Source: Curtobacterium sp. MCBA15_008 (GTDB lineage Bacteria; Actinomycetota; Actinomycetes; Actinomycetales; Microbacteriaceae). From it: DNA of 64,000 bases. Shown one piece after another: positions 44,032 to 52,499 of the stretch. The notes under the pieces are model-generated. The model saw only the letters and a program-made list of their open reading frames with translations. It did no database searches and was not told where the DNA came from. The translations under genes were made by a program, and so were the position numbers. Location of the stretch: the NCBI RefSeq assembly GCF_001865065.1, contig NZ_MJGN01000034.1, positions 152,054 through 216,053 of the forward strand, written 5' to 3'. Numbering within the stretch: position 1 is the stretch's first letter; every line of letters begins with the position of its first letter.

Positions 44032-44047
44032 CGTAAGCCGACTAACG
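44032..44047. promoter_or_regulatory. Candidate MarR operator
   Basis: CGTAAG-CCGA-CTAACG, 6-bp arms with one mismatch, in the divergent region of 67 bases. Inferred. Confidence 0.4.
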
Positions 44048-44080
44048 TTCTTGACGCTACACGTTCAGAGGAGGACGACC

Positions 44081-44956
44081 ATGAACATCGACACAACGAA
44101 GCCGTTCGCAGTGTTCGGCGCGACCGGCAGCCAAGGGGGAGCGGTCATCGACGCGCTCCTGGACGAGGGCAGGAGCGTGCGAGCCCTGGTCCGCAATGCG
44201 ACCTCGCAGCGTGCGCAGGCTCTGGCGGCCCGCGGCGTCGAGGTGCGGCCCGCGGACGCCACCGAGCCGGAGTCGGTCGTCGCCGCACTGCAGGACGTCG
44301 CCGGGTTCTTCTTCATGACGACCCCGGCCGGTCCTGACGGCGTCGAGGGTGAGACAGCTCAGGGAGTCGCCCTCGCCACTGCGGCGGTGGCCGCCGGAGT
44401 TCCGCACGTGGTCTTCAGCTCGGTCGGCGGCGCGGATCGAGACTCCGGTGTGCCGCACTTCGAGTCGAAACGACGCGTGGAAGAGTACCTGCAGCGGCAG
44501 GACATCCCGACGACGTTCGTCCGCCCGGTGTTTTTCATGGAGAACTTCCTGTCACGTGGCATCTCCGTCGAGGCCGGGACCATCGTCGTGCGGAAGCCCT
44601 ATCCTGACGGGATCCCCGTCCAGATGATCGCCGCGCGCGACATCGGCATAGTTGCGGCGCGCGCGCTCGTGGACGGTGGCCTCCCCGGTGGTGAACTCGA
44701 GATCGCGGGCGATGAGCTCACCGGGTCGCAGATCGCGCGGGCACTGCACGAGCGCACCGGCCTCCCCGCACGGTACGACGCCTTGCCGCTCGAAGCGGTC
44801 GGTGCCGAGAGCGACGCCGCGGCGATGTTCAGGTGGTTCTCGGAGCTGCCGGCGTACCAGGCCGACTTCGATCGGACGCGTGCGCTCGATCCTGACGTGC
44901 TCAGCTTCCGCGGGTGGCTCGACGCGATGGACTGGCAGCCGCCGCAGCCGCACTGA
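44081..44956 (+). CDS. NmrA/NAD(P)H-binding family protein
   Basis: 291 residues, atypical SDR. The dinucleotide motif GATGSQGG is near the N-terminus, followed by VRALVRN and later FVRPVFFMENF, typical of NmrA/QorB-like proteins. A GAGGAGG Shine-Dalgarno precedes the ATG. Followed after 23 bases by a quinone reductase, so a redox-stress operon under the divergent MarR. Confidence 0.87.
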   Translation: MNIDTTKPFAVFGATGSQGGAVIDALLDEGRSVRALVRNATSQRAQALAARGVEVRPADATEPESVVAALQDVAGFFFMTTPAGPDGVEGETAQGVALATAAVAAGVPHVVFSSVGGADRDSGVPHFESKRRVEEYLQRQDIPTTFVRPVFFMENFLSRGISVEAGTIVVRKPYPDGIPVQMIAARDIGIVAARALVDGGLPGGELEIAGDELTGSQIARALHERTGLPARYDALPLEAVGAESDAAAMFRWFSELPAYQADFDRTRALDPDVLSFRGWLDAMDWQPPQPH

Positions 44957-44979
44957 TTGAGCCGGACAGAGGAGCAGCC

Positions 44980-46029
44980 ATGCGATCGATCGTCTACGCC
45001 CGACACGGCGCCAGCGGGGTCATGACCCTGGTCGACCGTCCAGTGCCGGAACCGGGGCTCGGTGAAGTCCGCGTCCGCGTCGTCGTTTCCGGTGTGAACC
45101 CGACCGACTGGAGGGCACGGGCCGGCGGTCCCGGCGCGAAGTTGCCGTTCCCCGAAGTGACTCCGAACCAGGACGGGGCCGGGATCGTCGATGCGGTCGG
45201 TGCCGGCGTCGAGGGCCTCGTCGTCGGCGACCGGGTCTGGCTCTACATGTCCACGGCCAACCGGCCCACCGGTACCGCCCAGGAGTACACGGTGGTGCCC
45301 GCGACGCGAGCCGTCCGGCTTCCCGCGGCTGCTTCCTTCGACCTCGGCGCTTCCCTCGGCGTCCCGGCAATGACGGCCCACCGTGCGCTGACGACGCACG
45401 AACGAGGCCCGGATCGTCTCGGCCCGGGTGTACTGGCTGGGATGACCGTCCTGGTCGCCGGAGGTGCCGGCGCGGTCGGGCACGCGGCCATCCAGCTCGC
45501 TCGATGGGCAGGAGCGACGGTGATCGCCACAGTCAGCTCAGCTGAGAAGGCGGCACTCGCCATCGCAGCCGGTGCTCACCACGCCGTCGACTACCGCGCC
45601 GACGATGCAGTGGAGCAGGTTCGCAGGGTCGCTCCCGACGGTGTCGACATCGTGGTCGAGGTGTCGATCGCACAGAACTCAACGCTCCTCGAGCGGGTTC
45701 TCAAAAACCACGGCGTGGTGTCGATTTACGCGACAAACGGCGGCGACGAGGCGGTCCTGTCCATCCGAGCAAATACGAGTCTCAATGCTCGCTACCAGTT
45801 CGTGCTGCTCTACACGCTCAACGCTGGGGTGCTCGATTCGGCCGCGTCGGACCTCACTGCCGCATTGCGGGACGAAGCGCTGACGATCGGCGCGGGCGCT
45901 GGACTCCCCATCACGCGCTTCCCGCTCGAGCTGACAGCGGCAGCGCACGACGCGGTGGAGGCAGCCACCGTGGGCAAGGTCCTGATCGACGTATCGCTGC
46001 TGCCGCCCGCTGTCGAGGCCGGGACCTAA
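44980..46029 (+). CDS. NADPH:quinone reductase (MDR family, zinc-independent)
   Basis: 349 residues. GroES-like N-terminus with GVNPTDWRAR and the nucleotide motif AGGAGAVGHAAIQLARWAGA. No structural or catalytic zinc cysteines are visible, as in QOR/zeta-crystallin types. ATG at 44980 after GAGGAG. Second gene of the MarR-controlled pair; ends before a hairpin terminator. Confidence 0.9.
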   Translation: MRSIVYARHGASGVMTLVDRPVPEPGLGEVRVRVVVSGVNPTDWRARAGGPGAKLPFPEVTPNQDGAGIVDAVGAGVEGLVVGDRVWLYMSTANRPTGTAQEYTVVPATRAVRLPAAASFDLGASLGVPAMTAHRALTTHERGPDRLGPGVLAGMTVLVAGGAGAVGHAAIQLARWAGATVIATVSSAEKAALAIAAGAHHAVDYRADDAVEQVRRVAPDGVDIVVEVSIAQNSTLLERVLKNHGVVSIYATNGGDEAVLSIRANTSLNARYQFVLLYTLNAGVLDSAASDLTAALRDEALTIGAGAGLPITRFPLELTAAAHDAVEAATVGKVLIDVSLLPPAVEAGT

Positions 46030-46175
46030 CGATCGCCGATCGCCGATCGTCTAACGAAACCGCCTCCGAAACGGCGACAAGATGTTCGGTCCAACCGATT
46101 GACGCGCGCGCCGTTGCCGGCAGTCGTGAGCGGATTCGGCGACAAGTAGTGAGTCCACCCACAACACCGCGTCGT

Positions 46176-46204
46176 ACGCCCGTCACCGACCCGGTGGCGG
46201 GCGT
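46176..46204 (+). terminator. Terminator after the quinone reductase
   Basis: A 13-bp stem with one wobble (46176-46188 with 46192-46204) and a 3-base loop, followed by TCTC. The 46030-46175 stretch before it holds a GATCGCC tandem run (about 46031-46050) and nothing else. Confidence 0.65.
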
Positions 46205-46235
46205 TCTCGCGTCCTGCCTCCGTGCGCGCCCCGTC

Positions 46236-46253
46236 AGTTGGTCCAACTACGCT
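46236..46253 (+). promoter_or_regulatory. Operator and -10 of a gene beheaded by the IS
   Basis: The perfect 13-bp palindrome AGTTGGTCCAACT (46236-46248) overlaps a TACGCT -10 hexamer (46248-46253). The central TTGGTCCAA recalls GntR/FadR-type sites. It drives a start codon at 46270 that runs into the IS. Confidence 0.5.
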
Positions 46254-46269
46254 TTTGGTGGAGGACCAC

Positions 46270-46301
46270 ATGACGACATCGATCGACCCGGCCGCCGGGA
46301 C
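46270..46301 (+). pseudogene. Start of a gene interrupted by the IS
   Basis: ATG at 46270 with a GGTGGAGG Shine-Dalgarno; encodes MTTSIDPAAG and is then cut by the IS end at 46302. No continuation is recognisable on the other side of the element, so the rest was deleted. Confidence 0.5.
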
Positions 46302-46328
46302 TGCTGCAGGTTTGGTTGACTCGTTCGA

Positions 46329-47198
46329 TTAGGCCATGAGTGCGACCTGTGGGTTGATGATCGTCTCGTACTCGATCGGGGTCAACTTCCCCAGACCACG
46401 TTGCCGCCGTTTCCGGTGGTAGGTCGTTTCGATCCAGGTGATGATCGCGAGCCGGAGCTCTTCCCGGGTCGCCCAGCGTCTCCGGTTGAGGACGTTCTTC
46501 TGCAGGAGCGCGAAGAACGATTCCATCGCCGCGTTGTCCGCGCACGCGCCGACCCGCCCCATCGATCCGAGCAGCCCGGCGTCCGATAGCGCCCGGACGA
46601 ACTTCTTCGAACGAAACTGGCTGCCCCGATCCGAATGGACGACCGTCCCTGACGGGCTCCGGCGGGAGATCGCCATCTGCAGAGCCGCGACGGCAAGCGA
46701 GGACCGCATCCGGTCACTGATCGAATAGCCGACGATGCGCCGCGAGCACGCGTCCTTGATCGCGCAGAGGTAGAGCTTGCCCTCACCGGTCGGGTGCTCA
46801 ATGATGTCCGTCAGCCAGAGCTTGTCGAGATCTGGTGCCGTGAACGCACGCCGGACCCGGTCGTCGTGCACCGGCGGCCCGGCCTTGCGATTCAGGCCGC
46901 GCTTCTTCGCATGCAACGACCAGAGCCGCTGTTGCGAGCACAGCCGCCACACCCGCCGTTCCGATGCTCGGTGGCCGGCAGCATGAAGGTCATCGGCGAT
47001 GAACCGGTATCCGAACGTCGGATCGACGCGGTGCGCATCGATCGCTGCGTTGGTCAGGTGCGCGTCCGCCCAGTCGCGATCGGTCACCGGATCGGCACGC
47101 CACCGATAGAAGGCCTGCTTCGAAAAACCCAACACCCGGCAGGCCACCGCGACCGGGATCCGATCGTCGGCGAGTTCGAGGACCAGCGGGTAGATCAT
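46329..47198 (-). CDS. IS3-family transposase OrfB (DDE integrase domain)
   Basis: 289 residues. The HTH_21 region YRWRADPVTD is followed by the integrase core with DDE residues in LWLTDIIEH, HSDRGSQF and DNAAMESFF (D, D, E). The C-terminus RRRQRGLGKLTPIEYE is typical. It starts at an ATG overlapping the orfA stop and is in the -1 frame, so it is probably made as an OrfAB fusion by frameshifting at CCCAAAA (47204-47198). Confidence 0.92.
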   Translation of the reverse strand: MIYPLVLELADDRIPVAVACRVLGFSKQAFYRWRADPVTDRDWADAHLTNAAIDAHRVDPTFGYRFIADDLHAAGHRASERRVWRLCSQQRLWSLHAKKRGLNRKAGPPVHDDRVRRAFTAPDLDKLWLTDIIEHPTGEGKLYLCAIKDACSRRIVGYSISDRMRSSLAVAALQMAISRRSPSGTVVHSDRGSQFRSKKFVRALSDAGLLGSMGRVGACADNAAMESFFALLQKNVLNRRRWATREELRLAIITWIETTYHRKRRQRGLGKLTPIEYETIINPQVALMA

Positions 47199-47491
47199 TT
47201 TGGGAGTTGCGACTGAGCGAAGTACGCCGCCGCCCGGCGGAGGATCTCGTTCTCCTGCTCAAGCAGCCGGATCCGCTTTTGGGCGTCCCGCAGCTCCGCC
47301 TGCTCCACCGCTTTCGCCGACGGCACCGCTGCAACACTGATGCCGTCATCGCGGTCCGCGAGCCGCAACCAGCGGGCCAGGCAGGACTCGGACACACCAA
47401 AGTCCTTCGCGACCTGCCGCACCGACGTCTCGCCCTTCCGGGCGACCGCGATCACATCACGGCGGAACTCTTCCGGATACGCCTTCACCAT
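47195..47491 (-). CDS. IS3-family transposase OrfA
   Basis: 98 residues. HTH_Tnp_1: YPEEFRRDVIAVARKG and VAKDFGVSESCLARWL, then a leucine-zipper-like helix (RIRLLEQENEILRRA) for multimerisation. ATG at 47491 after GGAAGGA with 8-base spacing. Its last codons CCA AAA TGA form the slippery heptamer with the preceding C. Confidence 0.9.
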   Translation of the reverse strand: MVKAYPEEFRRDVIAVARKGETSVRQVAKDFGVSESCLARWLRLADRDDGISVAAVPSAKAVEQAELRDAQKRIRLLEQENEILRRAAAYFAQSQLPK

Positions 47492-47559
47492 GGCGCACAT
47501 CCTTCCAGCAGGAGCCAACGCCCCTACCTGTCAGGAGTCAACCAAACCTGCAGCATTCC

Positions 47560-47733
47560 CTAGTCCTCGTCCATGCCGCTAGAGAGCCAGATGTCCTCCG
47601 CGTCCCAGGGACTGAGCTCTTCACTCAACGGTGTGTCATCACCGACCAGATGATCGGTGCCGATCATGCACCGGCACTGTTCGGACGTGTCGTCAGTCTC
47701 GTTCACCTTCTGATGGGCTGGTCCCGTTGGCAT
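47560..47733 (-). CDS. Small acidic protein (57 aa) at the IS edge
   Basis: ATG at 47733 with a strong AAAGGAGGAAG Shine-Dalgarno. 57 residues, acidic, with ELSPWDAEDIWLSSGMDED at the C-terminus and a Cys-x-Cys in the middle. Its TAG lies 5 bases from the IS end. Not recognised. The initiation signal and codon use argue that it is real. Confidence 0.55.
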   Translation of the reverse strand: MPTGPAHQKVNETDDTSEQCRCMIGTDHLVGDDTPLSEELSPWDAEDIWLSSGMDED

Positions 47734-47825
47734 CGATCTTCCTCCTTTCGTTCACCGCAGCAAAATGAAGACTAGCCGCATCGGAGATCGGCCCCCGCGT
47801 CGCTTCAGGCGCCTCAACCGACGAT

Positions 47826-48017
47826 CTAACCTTCGGGCGGGAAAAGCTTCTCAAGGGAGAACTCGTCAGAGATGCGGTCGTACCGATCCGGGTCCTGATT
47901 CTGGATGATGTCAAGCAAGCCCTGTTGACCTTCTTCGTCGTACTCCCCTTCTTCGACTTCGAGGTTGTCGCGGAACGTCTGCTCGACTTCGTCGAGGAAC
48001 GGGTCGTTTTTCTCCAT
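47826..48017 (-). CDS. Small acidic protein (63 aa)
   Basis: 63 residues, very acidic (about 20 Asp/Glu), e.g. NLEVEEGEYDEEGQQG. ATG at 48017 preceded by TAACCT ending 6 bases upstream, so probably leaderless. Not recognised. Divergent from the NYN-domain gene by about 100 bases. Confidence 0.6.
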   Translation of the reverse strand: MEKNDPFLDEVEQTFRDNLEVEEGEYDEEGQQGLLDIIQNQDPDRYDRISDEFSLEKLFPPEG

Positions 48018-48120
48018 AGCCGGAGGTTAGCGGGGCTAGCGTCTGGGCGGCATCGCTTGTTGGTGACTTCTTGGGCGTTACACCGCGTCGGGCTCTTTCG
48101 ACTGGTCGAGTCGCCAGACT

Positions 48121-48834
48121 GTGACCAGTGACCTGCTCGCAGTTCTCGTCGATGCTGACAACGTTCCCCCGTCGCGGATCGGAGCTGTCCTCGCGGAGGT
48201 CGCCCGCTTCGGCACGGCTTCCGTGAAGCGGGTCTACGGCCACTGGACGACGACGCAGCTCAGCAGCTGGAAAGCCGCGGCGAGCGAGCACGTCATCCAG
48301 CCCATGCAGCAGTTCGCGCACACGAAAGTCAAGAACTCCACGGACAGCGCGCTCATCATCGACGCGATGGACCTGCTCTACACAGGGCGGTTCCAAGGGT
48401 TCTGCATCGTCTCATCCGACAGCGACTTCACCCGGCTTGCTTCCCGTATCCGCGAGCAGGGGATCACGGTGTACGGCTTCGGAGAACGCAAGACGCCACC
48501 ATCGTTCCGAAACGCGTGCGACCAGTTCACCTACCTGGATGTCCTCGGAAGCACGGACGGCGAGCCCGCTCTCACCGAGGCGCCTTCGGCGCACGGTGGA
48601 CTCTCGCTTCGCGATGACTCGCGTCTCATCGACGGGCTGCGGAACAGCGTGAACACGGCATCGTCTGAGGACGGCTGGGCGAACCTCGCGACGGTCGGGC
48701 AACTGCCGCGGAAGTGGCAGCCGGACTTCGACTCCCGCAACTGGGGCTACCCGAAACTGTCAGGCCTGGTCCGCGCAACTGGCCAGTTCACGGTCGAGGG
48801 ACAGAGGGTTCGTGTGGAAACCGACTCTCGATAG
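48121..48834 (+). CDS. NYN-domain nuclease with OST-HTH (LOTUS) domain
   Basis: 237 residues. NYN (PIN-like) domain at about 1-145: LLAVLVDADNVPPS, STDSALIIDAMDLLYTG and SSDSDFTRLASRI give the conserved acidic residues. The C-terminal OST-HTH/LOTUS module (NWGYPKLSGLVRATGQF) probably binds RNA. GTG start at 48121. Homologues are widespread and linked to RNA processing; in an accessory region it may be a defence or stress factor. Confidence 0.87.
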   Translation: MTSDLLAVLVDADNVPPSRIGAVLAEVARFGTASVKRVYGHWTTTQLSSWKAAASEHVIQPMQQFAHTKVKNSTDSALIIDAMDLLYTGRFQGFCIVSSDSDFTRLASRIREQGITVYGFGERKTPPSFRNACDQFTYLDVLGSTDGEPALTEAPSAHGGLSLRDDSRLIDGLRNSVNTASSEDGWANLATVGQLPRKWQPDFDSRNWGYPKLSGLVRATGQFTVEGQRVRVETDSR

Positions 48835-48849
48835 CAGATGCCTCAGCGA

Positions 48850-48877
48850 GATGGGCGGCCGCCGAAGGCGGCCCATC
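48850..48877 (+). terminator. Hairpin after the NYN gene
   Basis: GATGGGC...CCGCC pairs with GGCGGCCCATC with a two-base bulge, 16 bases after the stop. The remaining gap to 49078 shows nothing. Confidence 0.5.
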
Positions 48878-49078
48878 GTCCTGGTGCCGCTTCAGAGAAG
48901 CTGAAGACGCGCGGGTCTACTCGGACGACGCCCGAGGTTCTGAAGAAGGAGGGCACCGGGCCCGCAGCGTGAGGCTGTCCTATAGGTAGACGTGGACGCC
49001 GGAGAACTAGCACCAGCACGGCGAGGGCCGCCCCGAGGTGCGCGACGGCGACCGTGGAGCGGTGAGAGGCGGCACGTC

Positions 49079-49927
49079 CTACGTCAAGGTGTTGTCGTAG
49101 GTGTACTGCTCGCCGGCAATCCGCCACGCTTCGCCCACCTGGTGGAGTGCCCATTGGAAGGTCGCCGTGCCGTGGACGGGTAGCTCGTCCTTCGACAGAA
49201 TGTCGGGCAGCGTGCTGTTCACCTGGTCCTTCGAGTAGCCCTTCGCCTCGTAGGCGGCGTACACGTCGGTGGACTTCGCCCGGTAGGCCACGTCGTAGGC
49301 GCCGTCAAAGAGCAGGTATGCCTCTCCGCCCTGAGTGAGGCCGCGAACCTGATTCAGCTTCACCGTCACGTTCTTGGCTCGTGGTTTACCGTCGCGGGCG
49401 TAGGTCACGGACACCGCGTCAGTCGGCTTCTGCGTGTTGAGGAACGCGAGCTCGTCCGGGGAGGCATTCGCGATTGCCAACACGTCCCCTTCGAGGATGT
49501 TCTTGTGCGCAGCGATCCAGTCCCGTTTTCCGTCGTGATCGTCGAGGATGGTGCTGTCGATAGCTTCGGAAACGATGAACTCCGACACCCACTTCTGTCC
49601 GTCGAGGATGTCTGCATCAGAGAAGCCGCTCTGCTTCGCCGTGCCGTCGTTGTCAGAGGGGATGGTTTTCGCGAATGCCGCGTCCGGGTTGAGGGCCATC
49701 TTCTGATAGGAGCCGCGGCTGTCGGTGATGATGACGGGCTTGCCGTCCTTAACCGCTCCGATGGCGTCACCGATGGTGACCGCCGGGGTCTTCTCCGCTG
49801 GCTTCGCGGTCTCTGTCGCGGTTGCCGATGCGGCGGGCTTGCCGCTGTCGGCAGTGGAGCAGCCGGCGAGGGCGACCATCAGGGCTAGCGGCGCAGCGAC
49901 GGCGAGGATTCGGGCAGAGCGGTGCAA
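49079..49927 (-). CDS. Secreted lipoprotein, unknown function
   Basis: 282 residues. The lipoprotein signal ends in LAGC (Cys about residue 23), followed by an Ala/Thr/Lys-rich linker and a soluble domain of about 230 residues with no recognised fold. Start is a TTG at 49927 after GGGGGA. Monocistronic. Confidence 0.7.
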   Translation of the reverse strand: MHRSARILAVAAPLALMVALAGCSTADSGKPAASATATETAKPAEKTPAVTIGDAIGAVKDGKPVIITDSRGSYQKMALNPDAAFAKTIPSDNDGTAKQSGFSDADILDGQKWVSEFIVSEAIDSTILDDHDGKRDWIAAHKNILEGDVLAIANASPDELAFLNTQKPTDAVSVTYARDGKPRAKNVTVKLNQVRGLTQGGEAYLLFDGAYDVAYRAKSTDVYAAYEAKGYSKDQVNSTLPDILSKDELPVHGTATFQWALHQVGEAWRIAGEQYTYDNTLT

Positions 49928-50033
49928 GTAATTCCCCCAGGGAGGTCGTTGGAGCGTGACGACGGCTCGACTTCACCGTACCGGTATGCGCGGGACGGCT
50001 CGTGCCCCGTCTTGGTGGGGCACGAACCCGCCG

Positions 50034-50273
50034 TCACTCGGCGTCTAAGACGGCGCGGATAAAGCCTCCGCCGCCGTTCCACCGCTTCCCGCTGATGTGC
50101 GCAGTCGGAGTGCCGAACCCGCCAGCCGCCGGGTGCACCAACGCCTCGTCGTTGACCGCCTTCGCTGTCTACTTCGATGCCGAGCCACTGAACGACTCGT
50201 CCCGCACGCACGCACGAGTCGAGCCGGACGCCGGTGCCGCCGCGCGGTGGACGAGTTCGAAGATGCCGCTCAT
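50034..50273 (-). pseudogene. Small gene interrupted by an in-frame amber codon
   Basis: From the ATG at 50273 the frame runs 34 codons to TAG (50171-50169) and then stays open for 44 more codons to TGA at 50034. Codon choice is G/C-ending on both sides of the TAG. The 3' half ends HISGKRWNGGGGFIRAVLDAE-like (not recognised). Either a recent nonsense mutation or a chance open frame. Confidence 0.4.
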
Positions 50274-50345
50274 CGAAGACAACCCTGCCCTCGGCTTTGA
50301 CCGGTAGGGGATCGGCTGTCGAGACAGTCTCGCTCGCTTCGATGG

Positions 50346-50789
50346 TCAGCTACTGGCGATCACTCCTCCGTCGAGCACGCAGATCAGCATCCCGAACGGG
50401 CAGGCGAAGAGGGCGGGGAGCAGACCAACCCCGCCGATGACGAGCGCCACCCAGCCAACTCGTCGACCGGCGACCCAGCCTCGAACCACGCCGCGGTACC
50501 CGAGCGCGATCACGGCGAGGGCGATGGGGAGCGCGGCGACGCCGACGAGCCCGACCATGAACTCCGCCCGAGCAACCAGGACCGGAGGGTCGTCGAACGG
50601 GTGCCGTGTTGCGCCTGCGCTGGCGAGGTCCGCCGCCGTGACACGGTTCGCGACCGAGAGCACGAGCGCCAGCAGCGCCGAGTAGAGCGCTACGAGTACG
50701 AGGGCCACCCACCCGGCAGACGCTCGCCCCGACCCATCATGGCTGCGCACCTCCATCGGATCGCGTTGCTGCCAGAACCGGTCTGTCAC
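50346..50789 (-). CDS. Hypothetical membrane protein
   Basis: 147 residues with about four hydrophobic segments (WVALVLVALYSALLALVL, FMVGLVGVAALPIALAVIAL and two near the end). GTG at 50789 is preceded by TAGTCT ending 6 bases upstream, so leaderless. Not recognised. Confidence 0.65.
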   Translation of the reverse strand: MTDRFWQQRDPMEVRSHDGSGRASAGWVALVLVALYSALLALVLSVANRVTAADLASAGATRHPFDDPPVLVARAEFMVGLVGVAALPIALAVIALGYRGVVRGWVAGRRVGWVALVIGGVGLLPALFACPFGMLICVLDGGVIASS

Positions 50790-50909
50790 GTGCCGAGACT
50801 ACGGGTCGAAGCGGTGTACGAGTGGGGTGTCCGGTGACCGATCGTCTGGCGGGCAGCGAAGAAGCAGCCGCAGGCCGGAAGGCAGCTGCTGCCTTCCGCC
50901 CTGCGCGCG

Positions 50910-52499
50910 CTAGCTTCCGTATTCGCGGATGGTGATGTTGGAGAACGTTGCGGTGCCGCCGTCGGAGTACAGCGAGATGCCTGTGTCGCCGGCGTCGAAG
51001 TTCACCTGGTTGGACAGGACCGTGTAGCCGGCGTTGACGAACACCTCAACGCTCTGCGTGTCGACGAGGATGCGAAGGTGCACGGCGCGGGCGGCGGGGT
51101 CGATGGGCGCTGCAGCCCGCGTGTAGGGCGCCAATGCGAATCCTGCACGGTCGGACGGGGCCCTGTCCACGTACAGATCGCTGCCGTACTTGCCGATGTT
51201 GGTGTGTCGCGCTCCGTCCGCCGAGCGTCCGACGGAGACTCCGACGTTGGTGGCGTTGGTCCACGTGACGTCGAGCTCGATCTCATACGCGCGGCCGTTG
51301 TAGGGCAAGACCACTGAACCGTTGACGGTCTGGTTCGCGATCGGCACGGTGCGCTTCGCGGTGCCCTTGAGCGCCGCGATCGGTGCGCTGAGGAGGGTGT
51401 AATGACCATCGGTCTGCTTCTGGAGTGTGATCTCGCGGACGATCGAGTTTTGGCCGTTGTACCCGTCGGATGCGTCGGTAGGGACCTGCCGGTTGGCGTA
51501 CTTCCAGTTGTTCATCCAGCCGAGGCCGTACCGCTTCGTTGTCGGCGCTTCGTTGGCCGGCCAGGTGACTGCCGCGTACCAGTCCCATCCCCAGTCGAGC
51601 CATTGCGGGGTGAGGTTATCCGCCGTGTACGCGGTGCCGTTCCAGGAGCCGGTCCAATACGCATACGTGCAGGGCAGCCCCTCGTTGTAGGCGTCCATGC
51701 TGCCGCTGAGAACCCAGTGCTTGGTGCCGTCATCTGCTGTGATCTGGAAGAGATCGGGGCATTCGATGCCGCCGAGGTTGTGGTCGGGGTAGTCGAAGTT
51801 GTGCTGCAGGGTCCAGTCGATGAGGTTCTTCGACGTGTAGAACGCCGCGTAGCGCTGCCGGCCGATGACACAGACCCATTCGTTGCGGGCGTCGTCCCAC
51901 GCGACCTTGGGGTCGCGGAACCACTCGGCATTGGAGATCTGCGCGTCGGTGGTTGCGGTGCGTCCGTCGGTGTTGACGATGACGGGGTTGGGTCGGGCGG
52001 TGAAGGTGAAGCCGCCGTCGGTGGAGTAGAAGAGGTACTGCTCCTGGTACTTTCGCACCCCTCCGGTGGGTCGGGTGGCGAGGGCGATGACGGCACCGGC
52101 GCCATAGCCGGCGGTGTTGTTCGTGTCGATCAGGGTGCAACCGGTCCAGGTGGGCAGGTTGGTCTGCAGGGGGATGACGGTGCCCTGGAAGGTGAAGTTG
52201 ATGCCGTCGGTGGTGGAGACGTGGTCCCACCCGCCGTCCCCGTTGTCGACGTCGGAGTGCAGGTAGTACAGCTGGTAGGCGCCCCGGGTGAAGACCGGTC
52301 GCTGCGGGTCCGAGAGCCATCCCGACGGCGGGGTCATGTGGTACTTCGCGCGGAATGATGTCGCTGCGGTCGCTGATGTGGAGGCGGATCCCGCGGTGGC
52401 AGCCTGGGCGGCTTCAGCGGGCGCGGCGGTGGCGAGCAGCGCCAGGGCGCCGATGCCGGCGCCCTGGAAGAGAGCTCGGCGGTGGAATTCAGACGTCAT
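50910..52499 (-). CDS. Tat-exported GH32, levan fructotransferase-like
   Basis: 529 residues. Twin-arginine signal (HRRALFQGAG then a hydrophobic run and AEAAQA). The GH32 five-blade domain starts with GWLSDPQRPVF (nucleophile D64) in place of NDPN; RDPK and ECPD motifs are present, then a C-terminal beta-sandwich. This SDPQRP variant and the QWLDWGWDWYAAVTW segment strongly recall the Arthrobacter levan fructotransferase that turns levan into difructose anhydride IV (recognised from memory). ATG at 52499 overlaps tatB by 11 bases. Last gene of the operon that also encodes Tat components. Confidence 0.82.
   Translation of the reverse strand: MTSEFHRRALFQGAGIGALALLATAAPAEAAQAATAGSASTSATAATSFRAKYHMTPPSGWLSDPQRPVFTRGAYQLYYLHSDVDNGDGGWDHVSTTDGINFTFQGTVIPLQTNLPTWTGCTLIDTNNTAGYGAGAVIALATRPTGGVRKYQEQYLFYSTDGGFTFTARPNPVIVNTDGRTATTDAQISNAEWFRDPKVAWDDARNEWVCVIGRQRYAAFYTSKNLIDWTLQHNFDYPDHNLGGIECPDLFQITADDGTKHWVLSGSMDAYNEGLPCTYAYWTGSWNGTAYTADNLTPQWLDWGWDWYAAVTWPANEAPTTKRYGLGWMNNWKYANRQVPTDASDGYNGQNSIVREITLQKQTDGHYTLLSAPIAALKGTAKRTVPIANQTVNGSVVLPYNGRAYEIELDVTWTNATNVGVSVGRSADGARHTNIGKYGSDLYVDRAPSDRAGFALAPYTRAAAPIDPAARAVHLRILVDTQSVEVFVNAGYTVLSNQVNFDAGDTGISLYSDGGTATFSNITIREYGS

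Larger units (their letters stand above)
46302..47555 (-). mobile_element. IS3-family insertion sequence
   Basis: 1254 bp bounded by perfect 21-bp terminal inverted repeats (46302-46322 and 47535-47555) starting TG and ending CA. It carries orfA and orfB on the minus strand. The flanks (GAC left, TTC right) do not form a target-site duplication, so an adjacent deletion or recombination followed insertion. Confidence 0.9.

Noticed and set aside
50002-50307. 101-codon plus-strand frame
   Set aside because: No start signals; the opposite strand has better coding character with an ATG and G/C-ending codons, though interrupted by TAG.
29963-50900. Complete integrative element with att sites
   Set aside because: No integrase gene and no repeat of the tRNA 3' end was found in the window, so borders cannot be called.
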